Numbered from the stretch's first letter, positions 38,193 to 47,722 are shown. The stretch: 64,000 nt of DNA from CAVWDI01 sp963793095 (GCA_963793095.1 CAWBYY010000002.1:372001-436000); one strand, 5' to 3'. The notes: a model not told the origin generated them from the sequence alone. Numbers and translations: made by a program.

Positions 38193-38735
38193 ATGAATAA
38201 ATCCAGCGGTAGAAGAACAGCAGTTTTTTTTGCAGGTTTTGGGATTGGTTTAATTCTGGGGGTGGGATCAGCTCTATTTTTCTTTCTCCTGAATAATTAC
38301 AGTAACACCATGCCTAAACTGCTATCTTCCCAAGACCATGAAATCCAGATCATAATAAAAGAGTCGTTTATTAATCAGATGGTCTCCGAAGAGATGAATA
38401 ATGATCCACTGTACTCGGAAATGTATCTGGATCTAAAACCGCCAAATCTGGCACTTGTGACCTTATACCCAAGATTTTTTGGAATAAAGTTCCCTGTGAC
38501 CGCTTCCATTGAAGTAATTGTGGAGGGTGGAGAAATTCTGGTCAATATATCAGAGCTTGAGATTGTCGGATTTAACATACCAACTCAGGTTGTCCAGCAA
38601 CCACTAGCTGCTGTAGAAAATGAAATGCAGGACCAAATCAATGGGTTGATTTCTGGTACACTGGCCAATACAACTCTGAATGTTGTCCAGGTAAGCGCAG
38701 ATGAAAACAATTTGTACGTTGAGATTGGAGAATAG
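38193..38735 (+). CDS. membrane-anchored protein, LmeA/DUF2140 (TULIP-like)
   Basis: The product has 180 residues. One N-terminal anchor helix (AVFFAGFGIGLILGVGSALF FFLL) is followed by an extracytoplasmic domain of alternating strands: IIIKESFINQMVSEEMN, KPPNLALVTLYPRFFGIKFP, VTASIEVIVEGGEILVNISE and LNVVQVSADENNLYVEIGE. Helix-then-strand order and the P-x-P near the amphipathic strands recall DUF2140/LmeA-type lipid-binding TULIP domains; this assignment is by pattern only. A role in lipid handling would fit the neighbourhood. Confidence 0.6.
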   Translation: MNKSSGRRTAVFFAGFGIGLILGVGSALFFFLLNNYSNTMPKLLSSQDHEIQIIIKESFINQMVSEEMNNDPLYSEMYLDLKPPNLALVTLYPRFFGIKFPVTASIEVIVEGGEILVNISELEIVGFNIPTQVVQQPLAAVENEMQDQINGLISGTLANTTLNVVQVSADENNLYVEIGE

Positions 38736-38884
38736 TATTATTATTTCAATTTCATGATCCAGCAAATTATTAAATTTTACGAATGATTAAAATAACACAA
38801 AAAGCTAGTTTACTATCATTATCCGAAGTTGTGGATTTAGCATTATCATCCTAATATCAGGTAACAAAGTGGAGACAAATTAAG

Positions 38885-38924
38885 AAAAACGAGGCTTTGT
38901 TATCAGACAGAGCCTCGTTTTTTT
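38885..38924. terminator. bidirectional intrinsic terminator
   Basis: AAACGAGGCT (38887-38896) pairs with AGCCTCGTTT (38911-38920), followed by TTTT on the plus strand and preceded by an A-run that gives T on the minus strand. It lies between the convergent genes ending at 38735 (+) and 38952 (-). Confidence 0.9.
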
Positions 38925-38951
38925 GTCTAGTTAAGTGAATTCAACAAAATC

Positions 38952-39743
38952 TTATTTCGGCTGTGAATCCGGTCCTGGAATGTGGGTATCTTGCTCTTTC
39001 TCTGTGTAGTACTGGTAGCGGTACCAGCACATTTGACATTCTTTTACTTCCATATTAATTCCAAGCATTTCCATGATCAGGTCTGTAAGCTCATCCGGTA
39101 AGCCCGCAGGGAGGAAACTGCCAAAGGACATTTCTTCTAATGCCTCTTCCTGCCTTTTTTTCCATTCCTTTTGCCAGTCCCAGTAGATAACTTTCTCTTG
39201 TTTAGGTTCCCCGATATTCACATCTTTATTATTACCGAACATGTCTTGCATACTGCTCCAATCCATGTTCTCCCAGTCTATGCTCTCCCAATCCGTGTCC
39301 TCCAGACCCATATCCTCCCAGTCTATGCTCTGCCAGTCGAAGTTGGCGAAATCCATGATGTTTTCTATCCTGCGGGTAGGTATCGAAAAGCAGGGTTGGA
39401 AATTCAGGCGGATATTTCCGTCCATTATCAGTTCGCCAGCATTCACAGCCCCAAAGCAATTCATGTATTTGCCAGGACCATAATAGGTTGTCCTGTAGTA
39501 GAGATCTTCAGCAATTGTGAATTGTTTTACATGAGGTTCTGTCTTTGTACCTGCTGGAATAGTCAGGTAATAGAACCTGTGCCTTTCGGGATCGATGCTT
39601 TGAAGCCTCATAAATATTTCGTTCCCCGATTTATTGATGACGGTGAGTCTGACCAACCTGTTTGGGAAATCTGAGGCTGATAATAATAACGAAACTAGGA
39701 TTACAGCGATAAGCAGTAACACTAATTTGTTAATTTTTATCAT
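38952..39743 (-). CDS. secreted protein of the INKSGNEI family with DW-pentad repeat
   Basis: The product has 263 residues. A signal peptide (LVLLLIAVILVSLLLSASDF) precedes RLVRLTVINKSGNEIFMRLQ and FYYLTIPAGTKTEPHVKQFT, shared with the protein at 59938. Residues 136-165 are six pentads of the pattern DW(E/Q/S)(S/D/N)(I/M), encoded by near-identical 15-base units at 39249-39338 and absent from the paralogue. NIGEPKQEKV corresponds to GEPTMEK in the relatives. The end CQMCWYRYQYYTEKE parallels GLCRWRYLYDYEHE. The family is unknown to me; the N-terminal domain may be a beta sandwich. A strong promoter lies upstream (39800-39827). Confidence 0.75.
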   Translation of the reverse strand: MIKINKLVLLLIAVILVSLLLSASDFPNRLVRLTVINKSGNEIFMRLQSIDPERHRFYYLTIPAGTKTEPHVKQFTIAEDLYYRTTYYGPGKYMNCFGAVNAGELIMDGNIRLNFQPCFSIPTRRIENIMDFANFDWQSIDWEDMGLEDTDWESIDWENMDWSSMQDMFGNNKDVNIGEPKQEKVIYWDWQKEWKKRQEEALEEMSFGSFLPAGLPDELTDLIMEMLGINMEVKECQMCWYRYQYYTEKEQDTHIPGPDSQPK

Positions 39744-40045
39744 ATTTATTAACCTTATTTAAAATATTTTGCAATAATAACTTTTTTTTCAATAACATAA
39801 TTATAACAATATCTTAACTTCTGTCAAGTTAAGTTTATAATTATCCGTACATCTGCATAAAGGATAACCTAACAAATACGGATTTGTTAACAATATATTA
39901 GTTAGCATTTATTGTCAAGAGGTATTACACAAACAGGAAGTTCGCAAGGATTAACCCCGGTATGATAATCTTAATTCTCTGGTAGGGATTGCTTTCCGAA
40001 AACCTCCATTAAAATGTATAATATCCGGGCTGCTTCGACATTGAA
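39744..40045. other. divergent AT-rich promoter region
   Basis: It separates the secreted-protein gene (-) from the lipoprotein gene (+). Besides the promoter at 39800-39827 it holds a perfect inverted repeat CTTAACTT-CTGTC-AAGTTAAG (39813-39833) that overlaps the -35 box and could be an operator. Confidence 0.55.
39800..39827 (-). promoter_or_regulatory. sigma70-like promoter of the secreted-protein gene
   Basis: On the minus strand TTGACA (39827-39822), a 16-base spacer and TATAAT (39805-39800) form a near-perfect promoter about 57 bases before the ATG. The region GACA...AAGTTAAG is shared with the promoter of the paralogue at 60714-60742. Confidence 0.75.
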
Positions 40046-40621
40046 ATGAAAAGAATTAAATTACTGAGCATAATACCAATCACAATTATCTTAATTAGCG
40101 CCTGCTCATTATTGAAGGCAGGTAATGATTTAAAAAATTATCAGGATCAAATTGCTACAGCAACCCTATCACCTTTGATGACAATTGCTCCAACAATGAC
40201 AACTTCTCCAATCCCAACCAATACAACCATACTAACAGATACCCCGACACTAACAAAATCGCCGGAACCAAGTATGACCCCAACAGTTGAAAATACCCCG
40301 ATTATTGACAGCAGAACAATATGCTACGGGGGAGGCGATAAGGTTATCTATCTGGTCACTGGTAAAAGGACAGAAGAAATATATGTATCGTGGATAGACA
40401 GAGAACTTACTTTCTGGCAGGAATTGCGCCGGGTCCCATTCTGCCAAAGATTCGCCGGTTTTACCAGCGGGGCATCCTTGTTTTTGGAAGCCAAATACCA
40501 GGATCTCAGGGATGATTTAGAAATTAAATGCCAGATATTCTATCAAGGTGAGCTTGTTGCTGAGGATTATGCGGTTGCCAGCGACAATCGAAAAGTGACC
40601 TGTTCTGCCCCATTCGAATGA
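40046..40621 (+). CDS. lipoprotein with Thr/Pro-rich linker
   Basis: The product has 191 residues. The lipobox ISAC gives Cys20. The linker TPTLTKSPEPSMTPTVENTP and its surroundings lead to a small C-terminal domain with four cysteines (TICYGGGDKVIYLV, VPFCQRFAGF, EIKCQIFYQ, KVTCSAPFE) that may form two disulphides. No family is recognised. It lies 97 bases before the MacA-like gene, so it may belong to the same transcript, though the spacing is generous. Confidence 0.7.
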   Translation: MKRIKLLSIIPITIILISACSLLKAGNDLKNYQDQIATATLSPLMTIAPTMTTSPIPTNTTILTDTPTLTKSPEPSMTPTVENTPIIDSRTICYGGGDKVIYLVTGKRTEEIYVSWIDRELTFWQELRRVPFCQRFAGFTSGASLFLEAKYQDLRDDLEIKCQIFYQGELVAEDYAVASDNRKVTCSAPFE

Positions 40622-40717
40622 TAAAATTATCACTGTGTTCCAGTATATTGAATTGTAAATTTTTGTAACAGTTTTACGGTTGAATCAAGACCAAAATTAG
40701 AGTCCGGAGGACTTGTA

Positions 40718-41911
40718 ATGCAGAAAAAAAATGACATTTATTCTTTGATCGCAGCCATAATAGCAATTTTACTTTTGGCTGCCGGATGTGAAAGTCTGCC
40801 GTCAGAAATAACATCCATGATACCTTCACAGGCAACGCCAACTGAGAAACCGATCCTGTTTGATGATATTGTACCGACTATAAGCGCTACCGGTGAGGTA
40901 GTTCCGGCAGAATGGTCATCTCTCAGTATGTCTGTCGCCGGTGTTGTGGAAGAGGTGCTTGTCTCCGAAGGGGATAGTGTGGAAGAGGGGCAAGTGCTTG
41001 TTCGGTTGAAGGGAAAAGAAGACCTGGAAGCCTCTATTGCCTCGGCTGAATTTGATGTTGAATCCGCCCAAAAAGATCTTGATGACCTCTATGACAACAA
41101 CGATGACCAACAGATGGAAGCTCTTCAAAGGATCTCGCAATATACAATTGAAGTCCAGGATGCCCAGTACCAGCTCGATAAACAATTTACCATGCCAGCC
41201 AATCAAAAAGACCTGGAAAAAATGGAAGCGCTTGACCTGATGAAGGAAATCCGGGATGAAGTGTGGGATAGATATGAGCCTTATAAAAACAGGCTGGATA
41301 CTGATGAGACCAAAAAAGACCTCCAGGACGAACTGGATGAGGCTGAGACTGATTACAACTCAGCAGTGAATAGGGTTGAGTACGAAATTGCATTGCAGAT
41401 TGCTAAGGACAACCTGCAAGAAGCCAGGGATGATTATGCTCTGTATTCTGAAGGTCCAGATCCTGCTGAACTTGCTCTCGCAGAAGCACGCCTGAAAACC
41501 GCTAAATCCCAGCTTCAGGCATCAGTAGCTGCTCTCGATGATCTCGAATTATTGGCACCTTTTTCTGGAACCGTCACTGAAGTTGACGTGAACACCAATG
41601 AATATGTCGGTCCTGGTAAGGCGGTTGTCCTGCTGGGTGATTTAGAACACCTCCAAATTGAGACCACCGATATGAGCGAAATGGACACCGCCTTGATTGA
41701 AATTGGCGATAAAGCACAGATCACATTTGACGCGTTTCCAGGTCTGGAACTAACCGGGACAGTAAACAAAATTGCGCCGAAGGCTTCAGAGGGTTCCGGG
41801 GTGAATTACAAAGTCATTGTGTTGATGGACGAGGCACCGGCTGGCCTGCGCTGGGGAATGACCGCGTTTGTGGATATTGAAAGTGACGGGAGGGTAGCCG
41901 AGTCTCCGTAG
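40718..41911 (+). CDS. HlyD/MacA-type periplasmic adaptor lipoprotein
   Basis: The product has 397 residues. The lipobox AAGC gives Cys24. The biotinyl-lipoyl half-motif SLSMSVAGVVEEVLVSEGDS and VEEGQVLVRLKG is followed by a long coiled-coil hairpin (about residues 105-260, rich in Asp/Glu/Lys) and the second lipoyl half LELLAPFSGTVTEVDVNTNE. The beta-barrel DKAQITFDAFPGLELTGTVN KIAP comes last. It is the usual adaptor of an FtsX-like permease and LolD-like ATPase; such a pair lies 14-18 kb downstream (56374, 58952). GGAGG lies 7 bases before the ATG. Confidence 0.87.
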   Translation: MQKKNDIYSLIAAIIAILLLAAGCESLPSEITSMIPSQATPTEKPILFDDIVPTISATGEVVPAEWSSLSMSVAGVVEEVLVSEGDSVEEGQVLVRLKGKEDLEASIASAEFDVESAQKDLDDLYDNNDDQQMEALQRISQYTIEVQDAQYQLDKQFTMPANQKDLEKMEALDLMKEIRDEVWDRYEPYKNRLDTDETKKDLQDELDEAETDYNSAVNRVEYEIALQIAKDNLQEARDDYALYSEGPDPAELALAEARLKTAKSQLQASVAALDDLELLAPFSGTVTEVDVNTNEYVGPGKAVVLLGDLEHLQIETTDMSEMDTALIEIGDKAQITFDAFPGLELTGTVNKIAPKASEGSGVNYKVIVLMDEAPAGLRWGMTAFVDIESDGRVAESP

Positions 41912-42030
41912 AGAATGATTGTTCATCACTCGGTCAACATCTCTCCGGAGATTCACTTTAAGGACCACCGCGGGTATTTTTGTTCCACAAGCTCTAGAAC
42001 GTTTAAACCCGTATCGACTTACTGCATTTA

Positions 42031-42514
42031 ATGAATCGCATTGCGCTACTTAAACCTGCCGTCCCGAGGAACTGGCTTTTTACCTTTGCAGGTCTTTTCT
42101 GGACTGCTATTGGAATCAATTTATGCTTACACAGGATTCGGGTTTCTTTTTCCCTTTCAAGAAAAGCAAGCCGTACTACCATTATATGTATTGATTCTGG
42201 GATGTCTTATTGGAGTTGCCGTTTCATATTTCATTGTTTTTAAGCGGATTGTTTTTAGAAATATTAATCGAATCAAGAACTACAAAGAAGGGACAGTTTG
42301 CCTGTTTGCCTTCCAGACCTGGCAGGAACATCTAATTGCGATAGGGATGATAATTTTCGGGATGATTATGAATGCAAAGGCGCCATTTCCCCCTACATTA
42401 ATTGCGGTTTGGATAATCAGCGTTGGCGGCAGTATGATTATGGCGAGTTCGCATTATTTCAGCCATAACTTGCGTTTGTGGAAGGGAAATCTAAGTTCTT
42501 CTCCAACCGAATAA
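42031..42514 (+). CDS. integral membrane protein, one frameshift
   Basis: The start is read from frame 42031 (MNRIALLKPAVPRNWLFTFA then GLFWTAIGINLCL). The rest is read from the frame ending at 42514 (AYTGFGFLFPF, LPLYVLILGCLIGVAVSYFI, LIAIGMIIFGMIMNAKAPFP). The switch is near 42128-42132 and needs one base. About five helices result. The VPRN-x-x-L-F-x-x-x-G-L-x-W-x-x-I-G start is seen in small uncharacterised membrane proteins. Function is unknown. Confidence 0.6.
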
Positions 42515-42590
42515 TATTTATGTAATCTCAATAGGTGGGCTTTTTTATCAGACTAAATTTTTGAACAAAAAGCCGCTAAATTTCCCCTGC

Positions 42591-42851
42591 TCAAGTCCCG
42601 GCGTTGCTGTGGTTTTTATAAGCTTCAAAAGCCTCGCCTACTGTATGGATTTCCCAGTAGGACTTGGTCGGGATGGTTACGCCAAGCTGCTCAATTCTTA
42701 ACGCCATTTCCACCAATTTTAATGAATCAACATAAAGGTCATCTGCGAATGATGTTTCAGGGGTTAGCTTTTCTTCAGGCACCAGTAAAACTTCAGCGAT
42801 GAACCCCTTGAATTCATCAAAGTTATTGAATTGTTGTGCAGCCTCATCCAT
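42591..42851 (-). CDS. acyl carrier protein
   Basis: The product has 86 residues. The phosphopantetheine site DLYVDSLKLVEM (Ser43) lies in an acidic four-helix pattern: FKGFIAEVLLVPEEKLTPET before it and EQLGVTIPTKSYWEIHTVGE AFEAY after. AGGAGAAAATTCTA precedes the ATG. It is a stand-alone carrier in the same orientation as the ABC ATPase gene at 42980, which lies upstream of it. Its location next to ligases and acyltransferase-like proteins suggests it carries the activated substrate, which is inference. Confidence 0.9.
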   Translation of the reverse strand: MDEAAQQFNNFDEFKGFIAEVLLVPEEKLTPETSFADDLYVDSLKLVEMALRIEQLGVTIPTKSYWEIHTVGEAFEAYKNHSNAGT

Positions 42852-42979
42852 TAGAATTTTCTCCTAAAAACAAATTAATTACTTCAACTCTAAATACGTC
42901 CTATTTGTCCTTCAGATCTAAATTAATGTGAGAATCGGGTCTTTAACTCGCGTTCCAGATGGTACCATGAGGTTGGGAA

Positions 42980-43865
42980 CTATAATTCTTGCGTTTCTTT
43001 CCCGTTCCCATTCGAATTATCATCCATTTGTTGACGAAGGTCACGGCACAGGCTGTGGTATTCTGGATCGGATCGAAAACTTTTTGTATTCGCCTTTGGG
43101 TTGTCAATAATGACTGGATTCGTATTTGGCGGGTGACCGAGCAGCAGTATCTTTTTCCCAAGCAGAACGGCTTCCTCGATCGCGTGGGTGACAATTATCA
43201 TGGTCAAATTTTGTTCAACCCAAAGTTGGGTGGTTAAGTTTTGTAGGCTCTCCCGCGTGGGTGCATCCAATGATGAAAATGGTTCATCCATCAACAATAG
43301 ATCCGGGTCAAGAACTAAAGAACGTGCGATTGCTACACGCTGGCGCTGTCCCACGGACACCTGACCAGGAAAATGGTCCTGGACATGGTCAATCCCCAGA
43401 CTTTCTAGCCATGAATTGACAATATGACAATTCTCATCCGGTTTTCTTCCATTGAGTCCGTAGAGTTTTCGAAGTTTTATCCCCAGTTCAACGTTTTGGC
43501 GGACGGTACTCCACGGGAGCAAGCCGTGATCCTGAAGGATTAAACCGGTCCGCATACGCGGCTTGTCGATTTGAGTCCCGATCAATGAGAATTCTTCCAT
43601 CGTTGGGGAAAAATACCCCTGCAAGCAGGTAGAGTATGGTTGTCTTCCCGCAACCGGAAGGACCCAGAATTGCCCAGGCTTCTCCTCTCTGCACCTTCCA
43701 ATCAAAATCTTTGTAGATGAATGTTTTACTATCATAAGCAAAGGAAATATTTTCTAAGCGGACCATTGCATCCAGCGAATTCGCTTTCTGGTCAATAGAC
43801 TCCTGAACCTTTTGTCCATTTTTCAATATCACCCTGTTATAAATCTCGCTTCTTATATTCGCCAT
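42980..43865 (-). CDS. NitT/TauT-type ABC transporter ATPase, one frameshift
   Basis: Two frames (43865-43488 and 43741-42980) join near 43583, where GATCGGGACT probably should have one G less. Walker A is ILGPSGCGKTTILYLLAG. After the joint come LILQDHGLLPWSTVRQNVEL (Q-loop), VSVGQRQRVAIARSLVLDPD and LLLMDEPFSSLDAPTRE (signature in the variant VSVGQ, Walker B), and THAIEEAVLLGKKILLL (H-loop). The pattern GLLPW is characteristic of the SsuB/TauB/NrtD group. Its natural partners are the permease at 45673 and the binding proteins at 46679, 49843 and 53033. All key residues are intact, so the frameshift may be technical. Confidence 0.85.
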
Positions 43866-44106
43866 AATATCTTACCGTTTTTGGGGTTAAGTTATTTTTA
43901 AACAAATAATACCTTATTCATAATTTGTTAATAACAATATGATTATATCACGAGTGAGAATTTTTTCTTCATTATATCCAATTGGGTCTGTATTTTACTT
44001 CCTTTATGAAGAAAATATTAAGGAAATGTAATTTACAGTGGTATATAATAAAAATTCTTTCAATCTACAAGATTGAATACAATATAGTTTTTGAGGAGGA
44101 TGTGAA

Positions 44107-45654
44107 TTGACCGAGACGAAGAAATCCTGGTGGATAAGGTTCGAAGCCTGGTTAGTTAAAACAGTATTTATTGCTCCCTGGTATATTATCGTCTTTTTCT
44201 TCCGCCTGATTTATAGATTCCGGATCGAAAACCCTGAGAAATTACCCAGAGAAGCGCCTTTTATCCTGACACTGAAAGAACCCTCCATTGTTGCCATTTT
44301 TTCAACTGGCAATGTCGCCATAAAGGTGCTGCTGCCGCAAATATCCAAGCACCCTTCGGTGCCTACAGTTGCCTATATGATGGACCGGCTGTTCGAAAAT
44401 CAGTATATCAACTATATCAACGCGATTTTAGAAAGATATGGATGGGATGTTAAACTGCGCGGTTTAATCCCCCATTCCGCCGGAATGATGGCGTTGGATT
44501 TGCTGGAAGGTCTCAGGGCATTAAATAAGGGGGGGGTTGCTATGTTTAACCCGGAGGGTGCTTCACGCTGGGACGGACTGCCGATAACGATTGGTCAATC
44601 ATTAGCCTGGCTAGGGCTCCACAGCGCAGCGCCTATTTATCCGGCGCTTTGCACAATAGGGGCATTTGATATCTGGCCTTCCTGGCGTAAGCGGCCGTAC
44701 TTGAACGGTGATTTATCCATAAAGGTGGGCGAGCCGTTTAAACTGACTGAAGAGCCCATAGACCAGATAACGAACGCGGACCTGCAGGCCGCCAACGAAC
44801 GCATTTACGAAATATATGAAAAAATTGCTTATGGAGACGAAGGTGTTAAGGGCTGGGCAGGCCCGGTTCGTAAGAATGGGGAAGTAGTAGATGAAAATAT
44901 TGAGCTGAAGCGGCCACAGACCTTAATACCTCAGGATCAATGGACCTTCAATTATAAAAAGGACGAATCAATCCAGCGCGGCATTGGGCTGCTTTTGTGG
45001 CGCTGCCCGGTCTGTAAATCCAATGATTCCATCGTCCACCGGGACAGCTGGTTCGGTAAGGGTGAGGTCAACTGCCAGGCTTGTGGTACCAAATGGGAGG
45101 TCAAGCGGATCTTCTCTCATGATTTTAGATTGGCAGTGATTGATGGCGACCCTGAGCTGCTCGGGCTGGATATGCCGCTGTCGCTCTGGTATGAAAAGAT
45201 GAAAGACGGTTTTTCGCCGGAACCCATTGCGATCAAGGATGAAGACTTGCGAGAGGGCGAACTGTTTTATATGGAAAATGACCGGTTTCAGCTGCTGGTA
45301 AACACTCCAAGTTATTTGTTTGACGGCTGGGAGGAAAAAGAAGCCCCTGCCTCGAAACCGCGTGGGGGATCCAAATACGGGGTGTGGGAAGATTTTGGTA
45401 GAGGAAAAATCTTATTATCAGATCAAAGGTTAATCTGGCGGAATCAGGGACGAGAATTATATTTCAACTGGTCAACCGTGACAGCTGTTCATCACTTGCC
45501 CGGGCCATTTTCGTTAGGCATCAACTACGGCAGCGCTCGTTATCAATTTCCATTGGGGAACGAAGCTGGATTGAAATGGTTGACTTATATTGGCTCTATT
45601 ATAAAAAAAGCTGCTGACCTTGACGGGCACAAATGTACCTTCTCGCCTTACTAA
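44107..45654 (+). CDS. PlsC-like / zinc-ribbon / C-terminal PH-like fusion protein (copy 1)
   Basis: The product has 515 residues from TTG 44107, which has GGAGG 8 bases upstream. An N-terminal membrane helix (IAPWYIIVFFFRLIYRF) leads to a PlsC-type acyltransferase fold. Its usual N-H-x4-D box is replaced by KEPS (57-60), while the second box survives as FNPEGASRWDGLP (147-159). A zinc ribbon has Cys300, 303, 323 and 326 (CPVC...CQAC). The C-terminus (415-500: GKILLSDQRLIWRNQGREL, FNWSTVTAVHHLPGPFSLGI) resembles GRAM/bacterial PH domains. With the catalytic His missing, it is more likely a lipid-binding or scaffold protein than a standard acyltransferase. A paralogue is at 62194. Confidence 0.7.
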   Translation: MTETKKSWWIRFEAWLVKTVFIAPWYIIVFFFRLIYRFRIENPEKLPREAPFILTLKEPSIVAIFSTGNVAIKVLLPQISKHPSVPTVAYMMDRLFENQYINYINAILERYGWDVKLRGLIPHSAGMMALDLLEGLRALNKGGVAMFNPEGASRWDGLPITIGQSLAWLGLHSAAPIYPALCTIGAFDIWPSWRKRPYLNGDLSIKVGEPFKLTEEPIDQITNADLQAANERIYEIYEKIAYGDEGVKGWAGPVRKNGEVVDENIELKRPQTLIPQDQWTFNYKKDESIQRGIGLLLWRCPVCKSNDSIVHRDSWFGKGEVNCQACGTKWEVKRIFSHDFRLAVIDGDPELLGLDMPLSLWYEKMKDGFSPEPIAIKDEDLREGELFYMENDRFQLLVNTPSYLFDGWEEKEAPASKPRGGSKYGVWEDFGRGKILLSDQRLIWRNQGRELYFNWSTVTAVHHLPGPFSLGINYGSARYQFPLGNEAGLKWLTYIGSIIKKAADLDGHKCTFSPY

Positions 45655-45672
45655 GGCTAGCAGTCTTTTAAA

Positions 45673-46419
45673 TTAAGATTTACGGTTAATCCAGGGCGTC
45701 AACAACTTTTCCAGATCCTCAGTTGTAAAGTAAAGTATTACACCCATGATACTCAATGCGACAATGCCTGCAAACATGGCGGGGTAATCAAAACGACTGC
45801 TTCCGTTCATAAAAATGTAATATCCCAATCCCTCGCGGGTGGCAAACAATTCTGCCACGTACAGAACAGCGACTGCAGTACCTATTGACTGTCTAAGAGC
45901 GGTTAGGACCGCTGGCAGACTGCCTTTTAGGTAGACATACCAGAACAAACCTAGCCTCCCTGCGCCCAGGCTGCGCACACTGTAGATCAATTCAGGGGGA
46001 AGCCCAGCGGCATAATCCCGCACAAGGACAAGAATCTGGAAAAATAAGATTATAAAAATGATCAGGATCTTAGGGAAATTACCTATTCCGAAGAAGAGCA
46101 GCACCACCGGCACAAATACCACTTTCGGAATGGGATAAAGCATATAGATTGCAGGAGAGAAAAAGTTATCCAGCCTCTTGGATTGCCCTAAAATCATCCC
46201 GAGCGGTGCCGCAATCAGGATCGCAAGGATGGTGCTGGCGAGCACTCGGAACAAGCTCCACATGAAATGGATGAATAAATCGCCATTAATCAGCCCATCA
46301 AAAAACGCGGAAAATATCTCTATCGATGTCGGCGCCATAGGCAGGTCAATAACCATCGCAAACACCTGCCAAAATACAAGGATTACAATTGCAGCAATTA
46401 AGATTTTGCTCCGTTTCAT
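45673..46419 (-). CDS. NitT/TauT-type ABC transporter permease
   Basis: The product has 248 residues with six helices. The EAA-like loop near the C-terminus reads VRSLGAGRLGLFWYVYLKGS LPAVLTALRQS, the G-A-x-x-x-x-x-x-x-x-x-L-P pattern that contacts the ATPase. The sequence IFSAFFDGLINGDLFIHFMW SLFRV resembles SsuC/TauC starts. It converges on the PlsC-like gene at 44107 (19 bases apart). The binding-protein gene 46679 lies upstream on the same strand, with a hairpin between them that could set unequal expression. Confidence 0.88.
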   Translation of the reverse strand: MKRSKILIAAIVILVFWQVFAMVIDLPMAPTSIEIFSAFFDGLINGDLFIHFMWSLFRVLASTILAILIAAPLGMILGQSKRLDNFFSPAIYMLYPIPKVVFVPVVLLFFGIGNFPKILIIFIILFFQILVLVRDYAAGLPPELIYSVRSLGAGRLGLFWYVYLKGSLPAVLTALRQSIGTAVAVLYVAELFATREGLGYYIFMNGSSRFDYPAMFAGIVALSIMGVILYFTTEDLEKLLTPWINRKS

Positions 46420-46511
46420 TTATAAAATCCCTTAATGTCCAATCCGTAAATTTCTCATTATTAAAAAACCAGAATCCGCAAAAACCATTTCATTTCCAGA
46501 ACCGATAATAC

Positions 46512-46582
46512 AACCACACCAGTGTTAGGGTGAAGCAGATATGTTGGTTTCGCCCTCAATAATAACACTGGTGTGGCTGGTT
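46512..46582. ncRNA. conserved long hairpin, copy 1
   Basis: CACACCAGTGTTA pairs with TAACACTGGTGTG in a 14-bp perfect stem (46514-46527 with 46563-46576), enclosing a 35-base loop. It lies between the first binding-protein gene and the permease. ACCACACCAG/CTGGTGTGG here corresponds to ACCACATCAG/CTGATGTGG in copies 2 and 3, a compensatory pair change. No T-run follows on either strand. Confidence 0.6.
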
Positions 46583-46678
46583 TTATCAAAAATCAATCAA
46601 GCGGCTTTTAGATTTAATATTATTTATTTATCAGGCTAATTGCTTTCAATCTGAGGGCTATTTTGCATACAACTTGGG

Positions 46679-47722
46679 TTAGGGTACAAATTCAGGCCTG
46701 ACGGTATCCTCATAAGCGATATTTTCATTGCTGAGGAGTCCCCTTTCGAGCGCCCACTGGTAGACATCCAAAAAAGATTCCTCACTAGGGACAAATGGGA
46801 GAGGAAAATCCGGCATGACGTAGGTTTCCACAATCGGTTTGGGGATCAGGTTGTTTTCGATCGCGATGCCTTTAAATTTTTGGGGGTCTTCATTTATGAT
46901 CTCAACCGCTTCCGCGATTGCAGCGACGAAACCCTGAATAGCTTCGGTATTCTCATCGATAAAATCTTTCCGGCACATCCAGGTCGCCTCAATTAACTGC
47001 GGGTATTTTCCGTCATCAGCCAGGATTTTCGCGCCCTGCGTTTGCACGACCATTAAACCCAGATGGGTTGGCATTTGTGCCGCTTTTAATTCCCCGCTCT
47101 CGAGAAGAGCAAGGCGGTCCGGAATGCGGGGCACGCCCAGGAACTTGATATCTTCATCCGAAAACCCGTTATATTGCAGGATTCGAACGGCATCATACTC
47201 GTTGATAGTGTCTTCCGAAGTCGCGATTTCCACGCCCTTCAACTGATCCAGGCTTTCGATCCCGCTGTTGGCTCCTGCGATAATGGAAAAAACTGGGTGT
47301 GACTCGGTTGGGTAGTATGTTCCAACGACACTCTGCATCACAATTTCTTCCTGGTTCGTAAGCAAGATCGACAGATGCTCACCCTGACCGCAGTCCGCTT
47401 CGGCAATCGCTAAGAGCTGGTCTTTCTCTTGACCGGACGCGGTTGGGATAACGTCTATTTCTACCCCGTGCTTAACAAATAAGCCCTCTTGTTGGGCGAG
47501 ATAAACTGGGGTTAACTCCAATACAGGCAGTGCGGCAAGCCGGATTTTTGTCAGCTCACCGGGAGCTTGATCCTCCGTAGCAGGCTCCTCGGCTGCTGGC
47601 TCTTCTGCGGCTGGTTCCTCCGGTTGGGGTTCAGTTTCAGCGGTTTGAGCACAGGCGCTCAAGATAACCGCCATTACAATCAGCAAATAAAGTAGCAGTT
47701 GTGGAAATTTTCTGATTTTCAT
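46679..47722 (-). CDS. NMT1/SsuA-type solute-binding lipoprotein (cassette 1)
   Basis: The product has 347 residues. The lipobox LSAC gives Cys24. A linker of EEPAAEEPA repeats follows (about 34-50). The binding domain starts TKIRLAALPVLELTPVYLAQ QEGLF, the usual NMT1/SsuA opening. Characteristic parts include GVEIDVIPTASGQEKDQLLA, SLDQLKGVEIATSEDTINEY and GVPRIPDRLALLESGELKAA. It is a lipid-anchored receptor for the NitT/TauT-type importer (permease 45673, ATPase 42980). The ligand is unknown; known relatives bind taurine, sulfonates, nitrate, thiamine precursors or aromatic acids. AGGAGG precedes the ATG. Confidence 0.9.
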   Translation of the reverse strand: MKIRKFPQLLLYLLIVMAVILSACAQTAETEPQPEEPAAEEPAAEEPATEDQAPGELTKIRLAALPVLELTPVYLAQQEGLFVKHGVEIDVIPTASGQEKDQLLAIAEADCGQGEHLSILLTNQEEIVMQSVVGTYYPTESHPVFSIIAGANSGIESLDQLKGVEIATSEDTINEYDAVRILQYNGFSDEDIKFLGVPRIPDRLALLESGELKAAQMPTHLGLMVVQTQGAKILADDGKYPQLIEATWMCRKDFIDENTEAIQGFVAAIAEAVEIINEDPQKFKGIAIENNLIPKPIVETYVMPDFPLPFVPSEESFLDVYQWALERGLLSNENIAYEDTVRPEFVP

